Shown in pieces: positions 11,421 through 21,127 of a stretch of DNA of 39,079 nucleotides. Location of the stretch: NCBI GenBank assembly GCA_000969725.1, contig JXSR01S027597.1; one strand, 5' to 3'. Both the position numbers and the translations under genes were made by a program. This DNA comes from Ophiothrix spiculata (lineage: Eukaryota > Echinodermata > Ophiuroidea > Amphilepidida > Ophiotrichidae). How positions within the stretch are numbered: the stretch's first letter is position 1; every line of letters begins with the position of its first letter. The notes under the pieces are model-generated. The model saw nothing but the letters and a program-made list of their open reading frames with translations, was not told the origin of the DNA and ran no database searches.

Positions 11421-11690
11421 CTATGTGCCCTTTTCTTTCTTCGCCTATCATCTGCGTGACCATCTCTTGTCGGAGACTATATCCAAGAAGCTGAAACTTT
11501 AGTAACTCAATATGGACTGATTATGACAGTTAGTCTTCTTCAAAAGACAAGTTGTTTTGCCGTAAGGGTCTTTTCTTTCTTCACTTAGCATCTGTATGAT
11601 CATCTCTTGTCGGAGACTATATTTATAAGGATAAAAGTTTGGTTATTCAATATGGATTGGATGATTGGTAGTCTCTTTCAAATCTATCCA
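11421..11690. repeat. Two-copy diverged tandem repeat, 140-bp unit
   Basis: The 20-bp phrase beginning CATCTCTTGTCGGAGACTAT occurs at 11461 and 11601, exactly 140 bp apart. It is preceded in both copies by TTTTCTTTCTTC and followed by matching CAATATGGA(C/T)TG. Other positions differ, so the duplication is not recent. Confidence 0.8.
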
Positions 11691-11784
11691 TTTGCCAGAT
11701 ACAAGATCTCGTGTCAAATGCTACTTCAAATCTTGAATGTGTATGTCAAATTCTTGATCAAACTCTCTACGGGGATGTCACCTC

Positions 11785-11858
11785 GAAGGTGAAGAAAAAA
11801 AGAAGGGATGAGAAAATGAAAAATGGGAAGAGAGAAAAAAGAATGAAGAAAAGAAAAG
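11785..11858. repeat. Polypurine (GA-rich) tract
   Basis: About 74 bases almost entirely A and G on the plus strand, interrupted by a few T. Low complexity; it can cause spurious Lys/Glu-rich frames. No function is claimed. Confidence 0.75.
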
Positions 11859-12124
11859 CATTTGATGTAATTTGTTTTTCATTGTTGTAAAATTTGTGAA
11901 AATTGACTGATGTTTGATATGTCTTAATGAAACATGTTTTACGGTATGCATATTTAAAAAAATGTCACTTTTTGTGGACCATTTTGACAGAGATATGGAG
12001 ATAAAATTTGTTGATTTAAATCTAGGAAAATTATAAAATGGACATTACAATTATAAAACAAAGGGTTTCATGTAATTTTTCATTCTGGTCGTATAAATAT
12101 GTTGGAGTAAACTATTGACTAGTG

Positions 12125-13207
12125 CAGTGTGCAAATTAAGGAAAAATATCTTGTAATTCTGCGGATTTCCATTAAGCTTGTATTATACCGTGTTTTTTCT
12201 CTTACGTTACACGGTCGGCTTAACACGAAAGTGCACCGGTTGACCGGTCCACGATCGAACTTCGGAAAACAACACCAAATTTGCCGCTTGCACTTATCAT
12301 GTATCTCCCATAATATATAAGTCCCGATCGACGATCGAAATAGTAATATTTTTTTTTCCTGATTGTATTGCCTGATTTTATACAGAGAAATATGTCCAGA
12401 TTGTTGTCATTTTGCGGTGTTTATTTTGTTTATTTATCGGCCTTATCTGCTTGGCGATCTACTTCCTGTTTGTCGTCCATTTGTCTGACCTTTGACTCTG
12501 GACTGTGCAGTTTCGATGTATGATGGCGCTATAACGAATCTGCAACGGTGGCCAGACTTTGAAAAATTGCGGCGAAACCCAGGCAAAACTTCAAAGATTT
12601 GTACGGTATCGGTGATTGATTTCACGAAGTTATTGAATGTTTTTTAAGATAAATAGTTGTAAGTTTTTATTGTGGGCTTCGAAAGAGGTAAAAAAGAATG
12701 AATTTTACATGTTCAGTGAGTTAGTAAAAGTACTGGTTGTAGTATAATTTGGTTTTAGAAAAACAGCATTTAATTTTTTTACGTGTTTTCGTCTACCGCA
12801 TATTTCTTACGTAACACGAGTCTTGCGTTCGTGTAACGGTTCATCCGTGTTTCGTTTACAAACTTAATTTCCATGTGCTAAATATTGGTAATCCGCAAGT
12901 ATTTTTTGGTAGTCCGTAATTTGTTGCCAAAATACGAAAATTTAAAATTTAAAGAATTCTTAAATGATTTTCATTGGGGTTAGTGAGTTCAGGTTAGCTG
13001 AAAACAATATATTTAATGACTACTATTGCAGTTCTATAAACCAATAATCCATGCCTCAGGTGAGAAATGTTTCAAGTCCCTAACAATCTTTGAGCGTTTG
13101 GGCTAGACTTCTTGTGGATTACCAGCTATGAAGTTCTATGAAGTTCTGGTAATCTGCACTAAATTTTGTCTTCAGGATGCCCGGATTACCAACTAATTTG
13201 CACACTG
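12125..13207. mobile_element. Non-autonomous DNA transposon, about 1.08 kb, CAGTGTGCAAATTA ends
   Basis: The left end (12125-12138) and the right end (13194-13207) carry the same 14-bp sequence CAGTGTGCAAATTA in inverted orientation. Subterminal regions on both sides repeat short phrases such as GGTAATCCG and TCTTACGT(T/A)ACACG, as transposase-binding repeats often do. I cannot find a clean TSD, although both flanks contain AGTG close to the end. The interior has no transposase. It includes a CpG-bearing patch at about 12440-12630 that differs in composition from the rest and could be captured sequence. The superfamily is unresolved. Confidence 0.7.
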
Positions 13208-13636
13208 AAGTGATTAGTGACTATAATGTAACAATGTGGCGAAAAGCGTATTAATTCACAAACACAAATTTGTAATTTTGAAACTAGTACAAAGTGCCAC
13301 CAGAGCAAAGTTGCAAGCCTTCTGCAACAATGTGACTTAAAATTTTATTGTACAATTATCTTTTGCACATCAAACTTTCAAAGAAGTTGCAAAATGTTCA
13401 GGCCGACAGGGTTGCAGATTTTCATTTTGCTGATTGATACAGGGATTGATAAAAACTTACAAAATTTGTTTTGTTATCTAAATGTCTCATTTCTGATGGC
13501 AAGCTTGTTTGAATACAAAATTTGGATCAGATGACATTGTATTCATATATATAAAACTATACACCTGCTATAATTGAGATATTACGATACTACTGGCCTT
13601 TTGATCCCAATTTTCTTTTGCCCCCTTCATCATCTG
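13208..13636. other. Unassigned AT-rich sequence
   Basis: No gene, RNA or repeat is supported here. Confidence 0.45.
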
Positions 13637-13709
13637 GTCTCCTCGGTTACAACGAGGATGGCTGCCATGCAAACATCTCATCTCCATGGCATCTCGTTTC
13701 CGCGGAGAC
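13637..13709. promoter_or_regulatory. Candidate cluster of RFX-type X-box palindromes
   Basis: Two 14-bp imperfect palindromes with two-base spacers match the X-box pattern bound by RFX factors: GTCTCC-TC-GGTTAC at 13637-13650 and GTTTCC-GC-GGAGAC at 13696-13709. A weaker related site, ATCTCC-AT-GGCATC, lies between them at 13680-13693. The outer halves also pair with each other (GGTCTCC with GGAGACC). The 73-bp patch is clearly GC-richer than its surroundings. The motif match is direct; a regulatory role is inferred. A frame also runs through the patch, so an exon is the alternative. Confidence 0.35.
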
Positions 13710-13867
13710 CAACTATCTTTCTGTCAAGTCAACAGGTGACAGGAGCCAGGATGGTGCGCTGGAAGAGATAGCAATAATTCATAAAAACAAAAGATTTGTT
13801 TAAAGGGGGCTTTCAAGGTGACTGGGTCTCATGCGTGGTAGGGAGGATCAACAGGTGTGCTGGGTAG

Positions 13868-14235
13868 GCTACAGTCTGGGGAAAAATTGCTGGGCCTGCC
13901 TCATGTCAAAATGTGTTGTGCTACAATCCAGAAGAAAATTGACTGGTTGTTTTGAAGACTCAAACCCAACTTGTGTTAGAAAGCATCTGTGCTACAATCA
14001 TAGTACTAAGCTGTCTGGGTCTCTTTTGTGGTAGGAAGTTTGCTACAATCATGGAATGAATTTAGACAGGGCATTTGGAAGATTAAACCAATCAGTGACT
14101 GGATGGTAATAAATACGCTGTGCTATAATCATGGAAAAAGTGATTTTCTAAAGGGTATTTTTCAGACTTCCACAGCAGGGAAATAGGTATATTGAGCTAC
14201 AGTCCAAGAAAAAAGTGACTGGACATAGGCTGAAG
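13868..14235. repeat. Irregular array of six GCTACAATC-type repeats
   Basis: The core GCTACA(A/G)TC, once GCTATAATC, occurs at 13868, 13920, 13991, 14042, 14122 and 14196, with spacings of 52, 71, 51, 80 and 74. Most copies are followed by a G-AAAAA-(T/G)GACTGG-like segment, and two are linked to CTGGGTCTC...GTGGTAGG phrases (about 13821 and 14015). Spacing alternates rather than keeping one period, so this is either a decayed higher-order tandem repeat or a cluster of sites. No frame spans it. Confidence 0.65.
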
Positions 14236-14280
14236 ATCACATCAAGCTGACCAAGTGTCTGGAATGGTACGGGATACTGT

Positions 14281-14470
14281 AAAGCATGAAAATTTTGCTA
14301 GCATTTTAATTTTGCTAATTTCGCTAGTATCAAAATTTGCTAAATTAAAATGCCGCTAAAATAATTGTTAACATAGCATTGAATAGCAAGATGATTCAAA
14401 TTAGTGAAATTAAAATGCACCCAAAAAGTGAGGGTTTCCAAATTTGCTAAATTTTAATGCCGTGAAATTA
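14281..14470. repeat. AT-rich repeat with GCTAATTT/AAATTAGC-type inverted motifs
   Basis: The segment is built from repeated short phrases on both strands: GCTAGCATTTTAATTTTGCTAA, AAATTTGCTAAATT(A/T)(A/T)AATGCC (twice), and CGTGAAATTAAGGCA. Internal inverted pairs give hairpin potential. It resembles the bodies of AT-rich MITEs common in marine invertebrates, but I cannot fix ends or a TSD. Confidence 0.5.
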
Positions 14471-14485
14471 AGGCACATCCACACC

Positions 14486-14701
14486 ATCGGACGTAAGTCT
14501 GTTTGGAACCAGTATTAAAATACACCAGAAGTAAGACCGGACGTGAGTTGTGGTGAGAACGGTGATCGGATGTAAGTTTATCGGACGTAAGTCGAACTTA
14601 CATCCGATGATTTACTCCTGCTAAAGGGCAGGAGTTTAACTGCATTTACGTCCGGTATTAAAGTTACACCTGATGCGTGTAAACAGCTATCAGATGTAAA
14701 T
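14486..14701. repeat. Cluster of seven ATCGGACGTAAGT-type 13-bp motifs
   Basis: Direct copies at 14486-14498, 14536-14548 (ACCGGACGTGAGT), 14565-14577 (ATCGGATGTAAGT), 14580-14592 and 14689-14701 (ATCAGATGTAAAT); inverted copies at 14596-14608 and 14644-14656. The copies at 14580 and 14596 face each other over three bases and form a hairpin with one mismatch. The phrase (C/G)GTATTAAA(A/G)TACACC-like occurs near 14512 and 14654. A further copy, ATCGGACATAAAA, is at 15060. It could be the interior of a transposon with binding repeats, or a regulatory array. Confidence 0.7.
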
Positions 14702-15594
14702 ATTGGATACTTTATATTCTTTCAGTATCCCATAGGCCTATATTACTGCATCCATTGAATATCTTCACCTAGCTTTCTAATCTGTACCGATTTTTGTTCA
14801 ATTATTCCTTTTACCTGTGCCAATATCAGACTGGCGAATACCAACATTCCTATTTCAGATGTTATCCATCAACTCAACCACTTCAAGGACCTTAATTTTT
14901 GTGACTGATTATACTCGTTAATCGTTATCATAAGAACGTTGAATCTTATATATGATGATGTTTCTCCCCATGCTTGGGTTGCGTAGAGTAAAACCCTACC
15001 CCATAAATAAGGGGTTTACCTCTAATGACGTTGCAGTCGGGTGTAAACAACTGCGAAGTATCGGACATAAAATAATATTTCAGCCGTGTGAGGACGTGGA
15101 CCACGAGTAGCGAAAATAATTAATTGGATTACAAATAGTGGTAGTAAGTTAGTACCGGTGTAAATACAAAGGTGTAGACACAACTTTAGAACTCAGACTA
15201 TATACCTGTAATTTGCTTGTTGTCTGACCATTCACTGATTAGGCTAAGTAAATACAACTTTTTACCTGTTCGACCCGTTGTCATCAATCAACTTCGTTGC
15301 TCTGCCAATTTTCACTCATTTTAGTCCCTATCAAAACCTTTTTCCTCCTATTCAATTATAGATTTCTATTTTTCTTCTCTCTGTAACTGCTATCAGATTT
15401 GGATAAATCATTTCACTCCATTTAACTCTTGTTTCCAATTTACTTTGATATCAACACGTGAGTCACCAATTAAGATACCCTATATCCAGCTCTCGTTTGC
15501 GACTTAATAACTACCATCATGCTAACTCTGTCTTAATATTTTACCTTATTGATATGTTGCTCTATCATAGTCTAGGGGGGAGGGGGCACGTCAT
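14702..15594. other. Unassigned AT-rich sequence
   Basis: No gene is supported. It contains a small hairpin (TACCCCATAAATAAGGGGTTTA at about 14997) and a pyrimidine-rich patch at 15300-15400. Confidence 0.45.
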
Positions 15595-15848
15595 AATGGG
15601 GCTCTCCACACGGACAAATCAATCTGTACTTCGCACATCTAGATGCATGTAGATTAAACTGGACTTCAGCAAACGATCGCATGCACGTAAGTGAATGCGC
15701 ATGTACATATGCGTAGTTGTGCTATTTTTATGCGCACCTGGAGTAAAGTCAGATTGACGCACGACCGTGTGAACACAATCTGCACTTCGGAAATCTGCAT
15801 TCATCTAGTTGCATCTACATTTGACGCTTCCATGTGGAGAGCCCCAAT
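15595..15848. mobile_element. MITE with GGGGCTCTCCACA ends and AAT duplication
   Basis: Perfect 13-bp inverted ends, GGGGCTCTCCACA at 15598 and TGTGGAGAGCCCC ending at 15845, bound a 248-bp element. AAT flanks it on both sides (15595-15597 and 15846-15848). The interior is rich in GCATG/CATGC-type words, and CTGTACTTCG and CTGCACTTCG occur near opposite ends. There is no coding capacity. A 3-bp duplication would fit a Harbinger-like mechanism, but AAT is short and could be chance. Confidence 0.82.
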
Positions 15849-16018
15849 GATCAATTTGTCCAATCTTTTTTAAACCTTTTGCCACTACTCTGTTATGTGG
15901 CAAATGTATTATTTGTCTGGTGCCAAAATCAGGATTACAAAAAGTGAAGCAGAATATCTAACAGAAAAATGTGGCTGTGGGATTTATTTCAGTAGTACGG
16001 TTGCATTGTAGCAAAAGA

Positions 16019-16199
16019 TTTTGGACCAAGTATACTTTAGGTCCCATCAAAATTTTAGGGTCAGGGGTTAGGGTTAGAGTTTGGGTTAGGGTATGTTTAG
16101 GGTTAGGGTCAGGTCATAGTTAGTGAGTTAGGGTCGGGTCATAGTTAGTGAGTTGGGATCGGGTATTTGGGTGAAGTTTTTGATGGGACCTAACGTATA
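16019..16199 (+). mobile_element. Short TIR element with a degenerate telomeric TTAGGG core (copy 1)
   Basis: Inverted ends TATACTTTAGGTCCCATC (from 16031) and GATGGGACCTAACGTATA (to 16199) enclose about 130 bp of degenerate GGGTTAGGGT-type sequence, with GTCATAGTTAGTGAGTTRGG repeated twice. The flank TTTTGGACCAAG at 16019-16030 is also present in copy 2 (25802-25960, opposite orientation), so the conserved unit extends past the left TIR. TTAGGG is the usual animal telomeric repeat. Here it is embedded in a mobile-looking unit rather than being a plain interstitial telomeric block. See findings. Confidence 0.75.
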
Positions 16200-17160
16200 G
16201 AACCTTTTCTGAAATTTGTTACAGTTTGTTAAGGTAAAGATCAATTTGTGATGTCTATACTTGACTTATATTCAAATTAGGGCCTTTGGGTCGTTAACCA
16301 GGACCCATATTTACTTTAGTGCCTAACTAAAGATACCTTTAACCATAGTTAATTTGACAGATAAACAATGAGTTAATTACCATCTTGAGTTAGTATGGCA
16401 CTGTTTCATAAAAACGAACCCCATACTATCTGAGATTACTTTGTGCTCCCCCTTCCCCCTGGATCATAATATGGCGCTGAAACGTTATCAATATGACATC
16501 TAACTGACAGCGTTTCCTCAGTTATGTCCTTAGCACAGAATTCACTTGAAGGTCAAAGGGGGACGGAAACCCCCACGGTGCACGGCGCTGACCACCAGGG
16601 AATACACCTTTTTTTCTCTTTCAAAACATCAAAATGTTACAAAACGGAGCACCAACGTAGAGGAAAACGACTAACTCGCGGTAGCATGTCACCGTTGGTT
16701 TCCTTCCCCATCCTGCAATGTCTAATTTGTAATTTGGCACAAGGGAGTCGAATTTGGCATACAAGGCTGTTGAAAAACATGCAACGAGATGAGTTTCTTG
16801 ATAAAATCGTTCAAAACTATGTCTTAATTCCCTCAACCCTCATCAGGTGAACTGCCTAGGCCTATATCCCGCCTGTTTAGCGACTCTTGCTTTAATCTGT
16901 ATACAAGTGGGTATCTATGAAAGCCGTTTCCCGTTTCAGTTCCCCAGAGCATCATGGGTAAACGCTGGATATGTTTGTTCTCCAATCCTTAACTTCCCCA
17001 TTTTACCTGCATTCAAACTCCTCCATGACTTTCAAACAGTGGACATAACCTTTGTGCAAACTCTTGATCAGTTGTCAATTGGAATATTATTTACCACTAT
17101 TTATTTTGCATGTTTTGGTTGTCATGACAATAAATATGACTTTTGATATTTGATTATTGA
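16200..17160. other. No supported gene; possible transcript 3' end on the plus strand
   Basis: From about 16440 the sequence becomes GC-richer. Two overlapping plus-strand frames are open in succession, about 108 codons (16524-16850) then about 99 codons (16847-17146), followed by AATAAA at 17129-17134. The peptides show no recognised domain, and a 71-codon frame is open on the other strand too. It could be a decayed retroelement 3' end, a 3' UTR, or chance. I would not call a gene. Confidence 0.35.
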
Positions 17161-17752
17161 TGAAAAGAATCCTACATTTAGACACTTGGTATGCGATCTT
17201 GCTTTAACCAAAGCATGCACTTTGGTGTTTACTTGTGTCAAAAATTCCAGCGGCCTAACTCGGGTACTATCAATAGACATTACATAAACGTGGAGCTGTG
17301 TTACGCCTTCGAATTCTCATTTAGGTCATTAATTGCAAACATCAAGTCATTAATTTAAAGTGATTATGATCTATACTATACCACAATCGAAGTAATTTTC
17401 ATTCAGTAGAATAAAAAACAACAAATACTGATGTAAAATGGTGTACACATGAAAACTATGAATGAGTAATGTTGCAGGATTTAAAATTAGTCAAACTTTA
17501 AAAGAAAAGTCTGCGCCTATGTTTTAGGAATGTGGTCTCTTCTCTTCCTATGATGTCATTATGGAACCGGAAGCATCCAAACACAATAACATCCTCTTCC
17601 GATGTATGAGGATATTTTAAAATTCATAAGATGTATGAATTTTTTCCTTTTCCTTTTTTTTTTTGAGGGGGGGGGGGTTGTGGACTTGAATGAATCAGAT
17701 CATCAGAGAAATCACATACTAGAACACGAACACTCCCAGAAAATTGAGTCCA
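17161..17752. other. Unassigned; poly-T / poly-G junction at 17656-17677
   Basis: No gene is supported. A T-rich run ends in 11 G at 17667-17677, a low-complexity site prone to assembly and sequencing error. Confidence 0.45.
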
Positions 17753-17890
17753 GTCTGTTTCTTATAATGCCTTCAACTGTCTGTTTCTATTGTGTCTTTA
17801 CCGGTCTGTTTCTATTGTGCCTTCAACTGTCTGTTTCTATCGATGAGCTTCGATGCCTTCAACAGCCTGTTTCTATCGATTCCTTCAAGC
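17753..17890. repeat. Minisatellite of GTCTGTTTCTAT units
   Basis: Five imperfect units built on (G/C)(T/C)CTGTTTCTAT, separated by TGCCTTCAAC or similar, at spacings of about 30 to 40 bp. The last two units carry CGAT instead of TGTG after the core. A frame remains open through it but only reflects the repeat. Confidence 0.75.
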
Positions 17891-18619
17891 ATGCACATAG
17901 TGTAGAGTACCATCCATGATGGGGAAAAGTAGGAAATCTGATAATCTCATTCCTGGGAAATTTTGGTGTTTTAAGGGAAATTTTGGAAGAAAAAATAAAG
18001 AGAAATACATAAGAAATTTTGAGGACATTTTTTTGAAATTGGCATCATATTCCTGAGAAATTTAACATTTTTTGTAAACTTGGGACCATCAATTAAATCC
18101 AATAATGCTGTCATGAAAAATACAGTAACATTTAAGTATGTTTCATGGTAACATACATATAAACTTTGAAACAAACAATATTTGCAACAAATGTCGTAAA
18201 AATGTTTTTGTTTAGCCTTGGAAAGCTAGTAGGCGTTTAAGACCAGTTCTTTAAAAAGAAATTAATAGAGCTTAAATAACTGAAATAATTCAAATTAATT
18301 AAATCTAGTAAACACTTCCTTCCACTAGATTACGTTGCTTATTTGTCCTACTCTATTTTGTCGATTATTTTTAGTCAAATCAAAAATTCGGCCAAGGTGT
18401 GCTCTTCTTAATCCATTCATCAGGCAAACAAGATCTTTTAAGAAACCGCAAAAAACAGTCTCGATTTATACTCACCAATAACTTGAGTTCTAAAAATGGG
18501 ACTTTCTATTGGCATGGAGAATCCTACGTTTGCCCCATACATCCTTATTATTGTGATTGTAGCGTCGCCACTGGGGACACCCAGCCACCCACTCCAATTG
18601 GGATCAGGGGGCATCCTGG
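17891..18619. other. Unassigned AT-rich sequence
   Basis: Near-repeats of GGGAAATTTTGG (about 17955-17985) and AT-rich filler. No gene is supported. Confidence 0.45.
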
Positions 18620-18994
18620 CAGCGAGCCCTGGGGGAGGGGGGCATTTAATAGTATGTAAGTGGGTACTGCTCGCCCCAAACAAGGGTAGCACATGTCTAG
18701 TCTAATGGGTTCTGTTTGAGGACAAAATTTACCTTGATAGACCAACTTTTCAAAATTTGCACCAAAATGGGAACCCCCACTTCTTCTTGTATAAAAGCTC
18801 AGAAAGTATGCACCAAATTCCACAATTTTTTGCAAAAAAATGAATTTTTGGTTTGAATTTGACTCGATTTGGTATAATTACGGATGTGTCCTTTTTTCTT
18901 GAAAACACATTTTTAATGGGTGGCACTTAAAATTTCCAACTTATATATCCCTGTCCAGATAAATTTAAGTGACCCCCTCCCCTAGGGCAGCGAG
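18620..18994. mobile_element. GC-ended MITE, CCCTGGGGGAGGGGGGCA ends, 7-bp duplication
   Basis: The element (18627-18987, 361 bp) begins CCCTGGGGGAGGGGG and ends CCCCCTCCCCTAGGG, inverted with one mismatch over the first 15 bp. The direct repeat CAGCGAG flanks it at 18620-18626 and 18988-18994. The interior is AT-rich and non-coding. The architecture (GC-rich ends, AT-rich body, about 360 bp) parallels the family at 6276 and 27231, but the terminal sequence differs, so I treat it as a related or convergent family. Confidence 0.8.
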
Positions 18995-20519
18995 TTACCT
19001 CATCAAATTGGGACATTCATGTAGATTTAAGGGTTTAACGCAGGTCAGCAAAACATGGTAGATACATAGTCGCTAATCTCGACCAGTCCTCTCCAACCAG
19101 GTTATGTTATTTCAGGCCTAAAGCTACACAACTCGCGCAGGGTTCATCAAAGTTCAGACGATGTTCTATTTGCAAGATAAAACCCGTTTCCTTCCTTAAT
19201 ATACATGTATTTTTAAGTACTTGCGGTGTCGGCTTACAATCTTAATACGCTCCGGTGATGCTGATACTAAAAGTTTTATCTAGTATTCGTAGAAGACGGT
19301 GTTGTAAGGAAACATTTTGTGTTGCATAATTTTCATGCCAAAAAATTGGAGGATAGGTCAAGGATTTTTTTTTTGCAATTTGCTCGCGAGTAAAAGAAAT
19401 TTGGATAATACATATCTGGGAATAAGTCAAAATATATTCAATACAAATTTATATGGTGAAGTAGAAAAAATAAGATCTTAATCATCCTGATACTTATCAT
19501 TATAGGTTTGTTCAAATTGCCATTCAATATTTTTGTCAAATCTATTACGCCTATCAGAAACATTTGAAACTTGATAACATAGGCCTATAATTATAGGAAA
19601 TTTTTCATACCAATGAAATTTAAATTTGAAGATTACAAGTTAGGCCTGTTTTTGATGCTAAAGATAGTTCTTGAAGTTCAGCATGTTCTTGTGCTCATGT
19701 GAACATTCCATTGTGTGTATAATTGTCATTATTTATTCCAGGCCTAAATTCAGAGAATTTGTTTTCTTTTTTTGAACTAATTGTGCATTTTTGGACACAT
19801 ACCTAGACCTTGACATCTCCCTGTATGCATGATCCTCCCCATTGGGTTTAGGGGTGTGTGGGGGGGGGGGGGAGGAATGGTGTCTTGATTGGTTTAGGCT
19901 GATTTTATTTAATCTTGTACAAATATTGAGCACATTCGACCCCTACCCTATGCACCGCTAAAAGTCCCCCTGCATTTTGTAAGATGACAGCGATGTAAAA
20001 TCTTGGATGTAATTGGCTACACAATAAGGACTTTGTTGCTACCAACCAATCAGATATGTTGTTTCATAGCCAGGAAATATTCATTAGGATCTTCACCCAT
20101 TTCACCTGTTGATCAACTTTGTCTTTGCGAGTCTCAGTCGCTCATATGAACACCCCTCCACTAGTGACCTGTATCTCATATAAGGTCACTGTCTATATTA
20201 CACGCTGTCTGTGTGAATATCTTCCCGTTTTGATCAATCCTGGAAATTGGACTTATTAACGTCTAATATTTTGTTGCGCTATCGCATGTCAGTTGAGACA
20301 GTCTTAAGTTCCAGCTACCATCAACAATACTGACGACAGCCTGATGGTATTAAAAAAACTTTCTTCGTGATTAGATAAGAAAATCTTAAGAGCTATAGTA
20401 GTCATTAATACTGCAAGAAGTCAAATCCGTAAGGATTTTGTTACACCTAAAGAAAAGCAATAGTTGTAGTGAGTGGTGTGGCAGGGAGGGGGTGGGCAAA
20501 AATGAAGGAACATCTCTTC
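18995..20519. other. Unassigned 1.5-kb stretch with a 13-G run
   Basis: No gene is supported. AGGCCTA-type words recur (about 19113, 19581, 19643, 19740). A run of 13 G lies at 19860-19872. At 20095-20290 composition is more balanced and CATATAAGG occurs at about 20174, a possible TATA-like element, but I see no convincing first exon downstream. Confidence 0.4.
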
Positions 20520-20901
20520 TTAAGGCCGCATAAAAAAAATAAGTGGTTTCTCGTCCGAAGGTTTCTCAAAATGTGAGGAGGGAGGGAGGTTTTTTTTAAG
20601 GTTGGGGAGAGTCTGAACAATACAGGTTTAACATTAGTAGATGCTGACTGCAGATTCAGTTGCTGTCTTTTAACTGAATGTGATATAGATATATGTTGGT
20701 TTGACAAATTTTGTTGTTAAAAACATCAAAAATTAAAAGAATCCTTTAAAGAGGAAAGTGGGGTCTTGATATTTGAACAAATTAGCTCGATTTTTACACC
20801 TCTTTTAGCATTTTTGCAACAACAACGAAAAAAGTGGTGCGGTACCAAAAAGTGAGGAGGGAGGGGACGAGAAACAACTTTATTTTTTTATGCAGCCTTA
20901 A
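20520..20901. mobile_element. TTAA-flanked MITE, GGCCGCATAAAA ends
   Basis: Inverted repeats of about 34 bp start GGCCGCATAAAAAAAATAAG at 20524 and, from the other end, GGCTGCATAAAAAAATAAAG at 20897. Both continue into GTTTCTCGTCC. TTAA flanks both ends (20520-20523, 20898-20901). AGTGAGGAGGGAGGGG-like sequence appears twice in direct orientation inside (about 20571 and 20851). It is about 374 bp with no coding capacity. TTAA is the piggyBac-type target; a TTA duplication with an extra A is the alternative. Confidence 0.85.
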
Positions 20902-21127
20902 AAAGAGTGGTGTCAGTTACCAATCTTTAAAAGAGTGACACTTTTGACTCTTACTAAGAGTGAAGTATAACTCTAAAAGAGCAACATTTCACTTTATTTA
21001 GTGAAACCCTATTTGATTTCTAAAAGAGTGAAATGTCACTCGAGTGAAACAAAATTCACTTCAAGAAAAGAGTGAGCGTTCACTCTTTCCATAGAGTGAG
21101 TGTTCACTCTTTTCAATTCAGAGTGTG
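20902..21127. repeat. Dense cluster of AGAGTGA / TCACTCT heptamers
   Basis: AGAGTGA, AGTGAAA or their complements occur more than a dozen times in 225 bp in both orientations. Near-perfect hairpins include AAAGAGTGAGCGTTCACTCTTT (about 21066-21089) and AGAGTGAGTGTTCACTCT (about 21093-21110). The block starts directly at the right end of the preceding MITE. It may be the body of a foldback element or a simple inverted minisatellite. No open frame spans it. Confidence 0.75.

Noticed and set aside
16031..16199. True telomere or chromosome end
   Set aside because: The TTAGGG units are degenerate, short, bounded by TIRs and present twice in opposite orientation within ordinary sequence.
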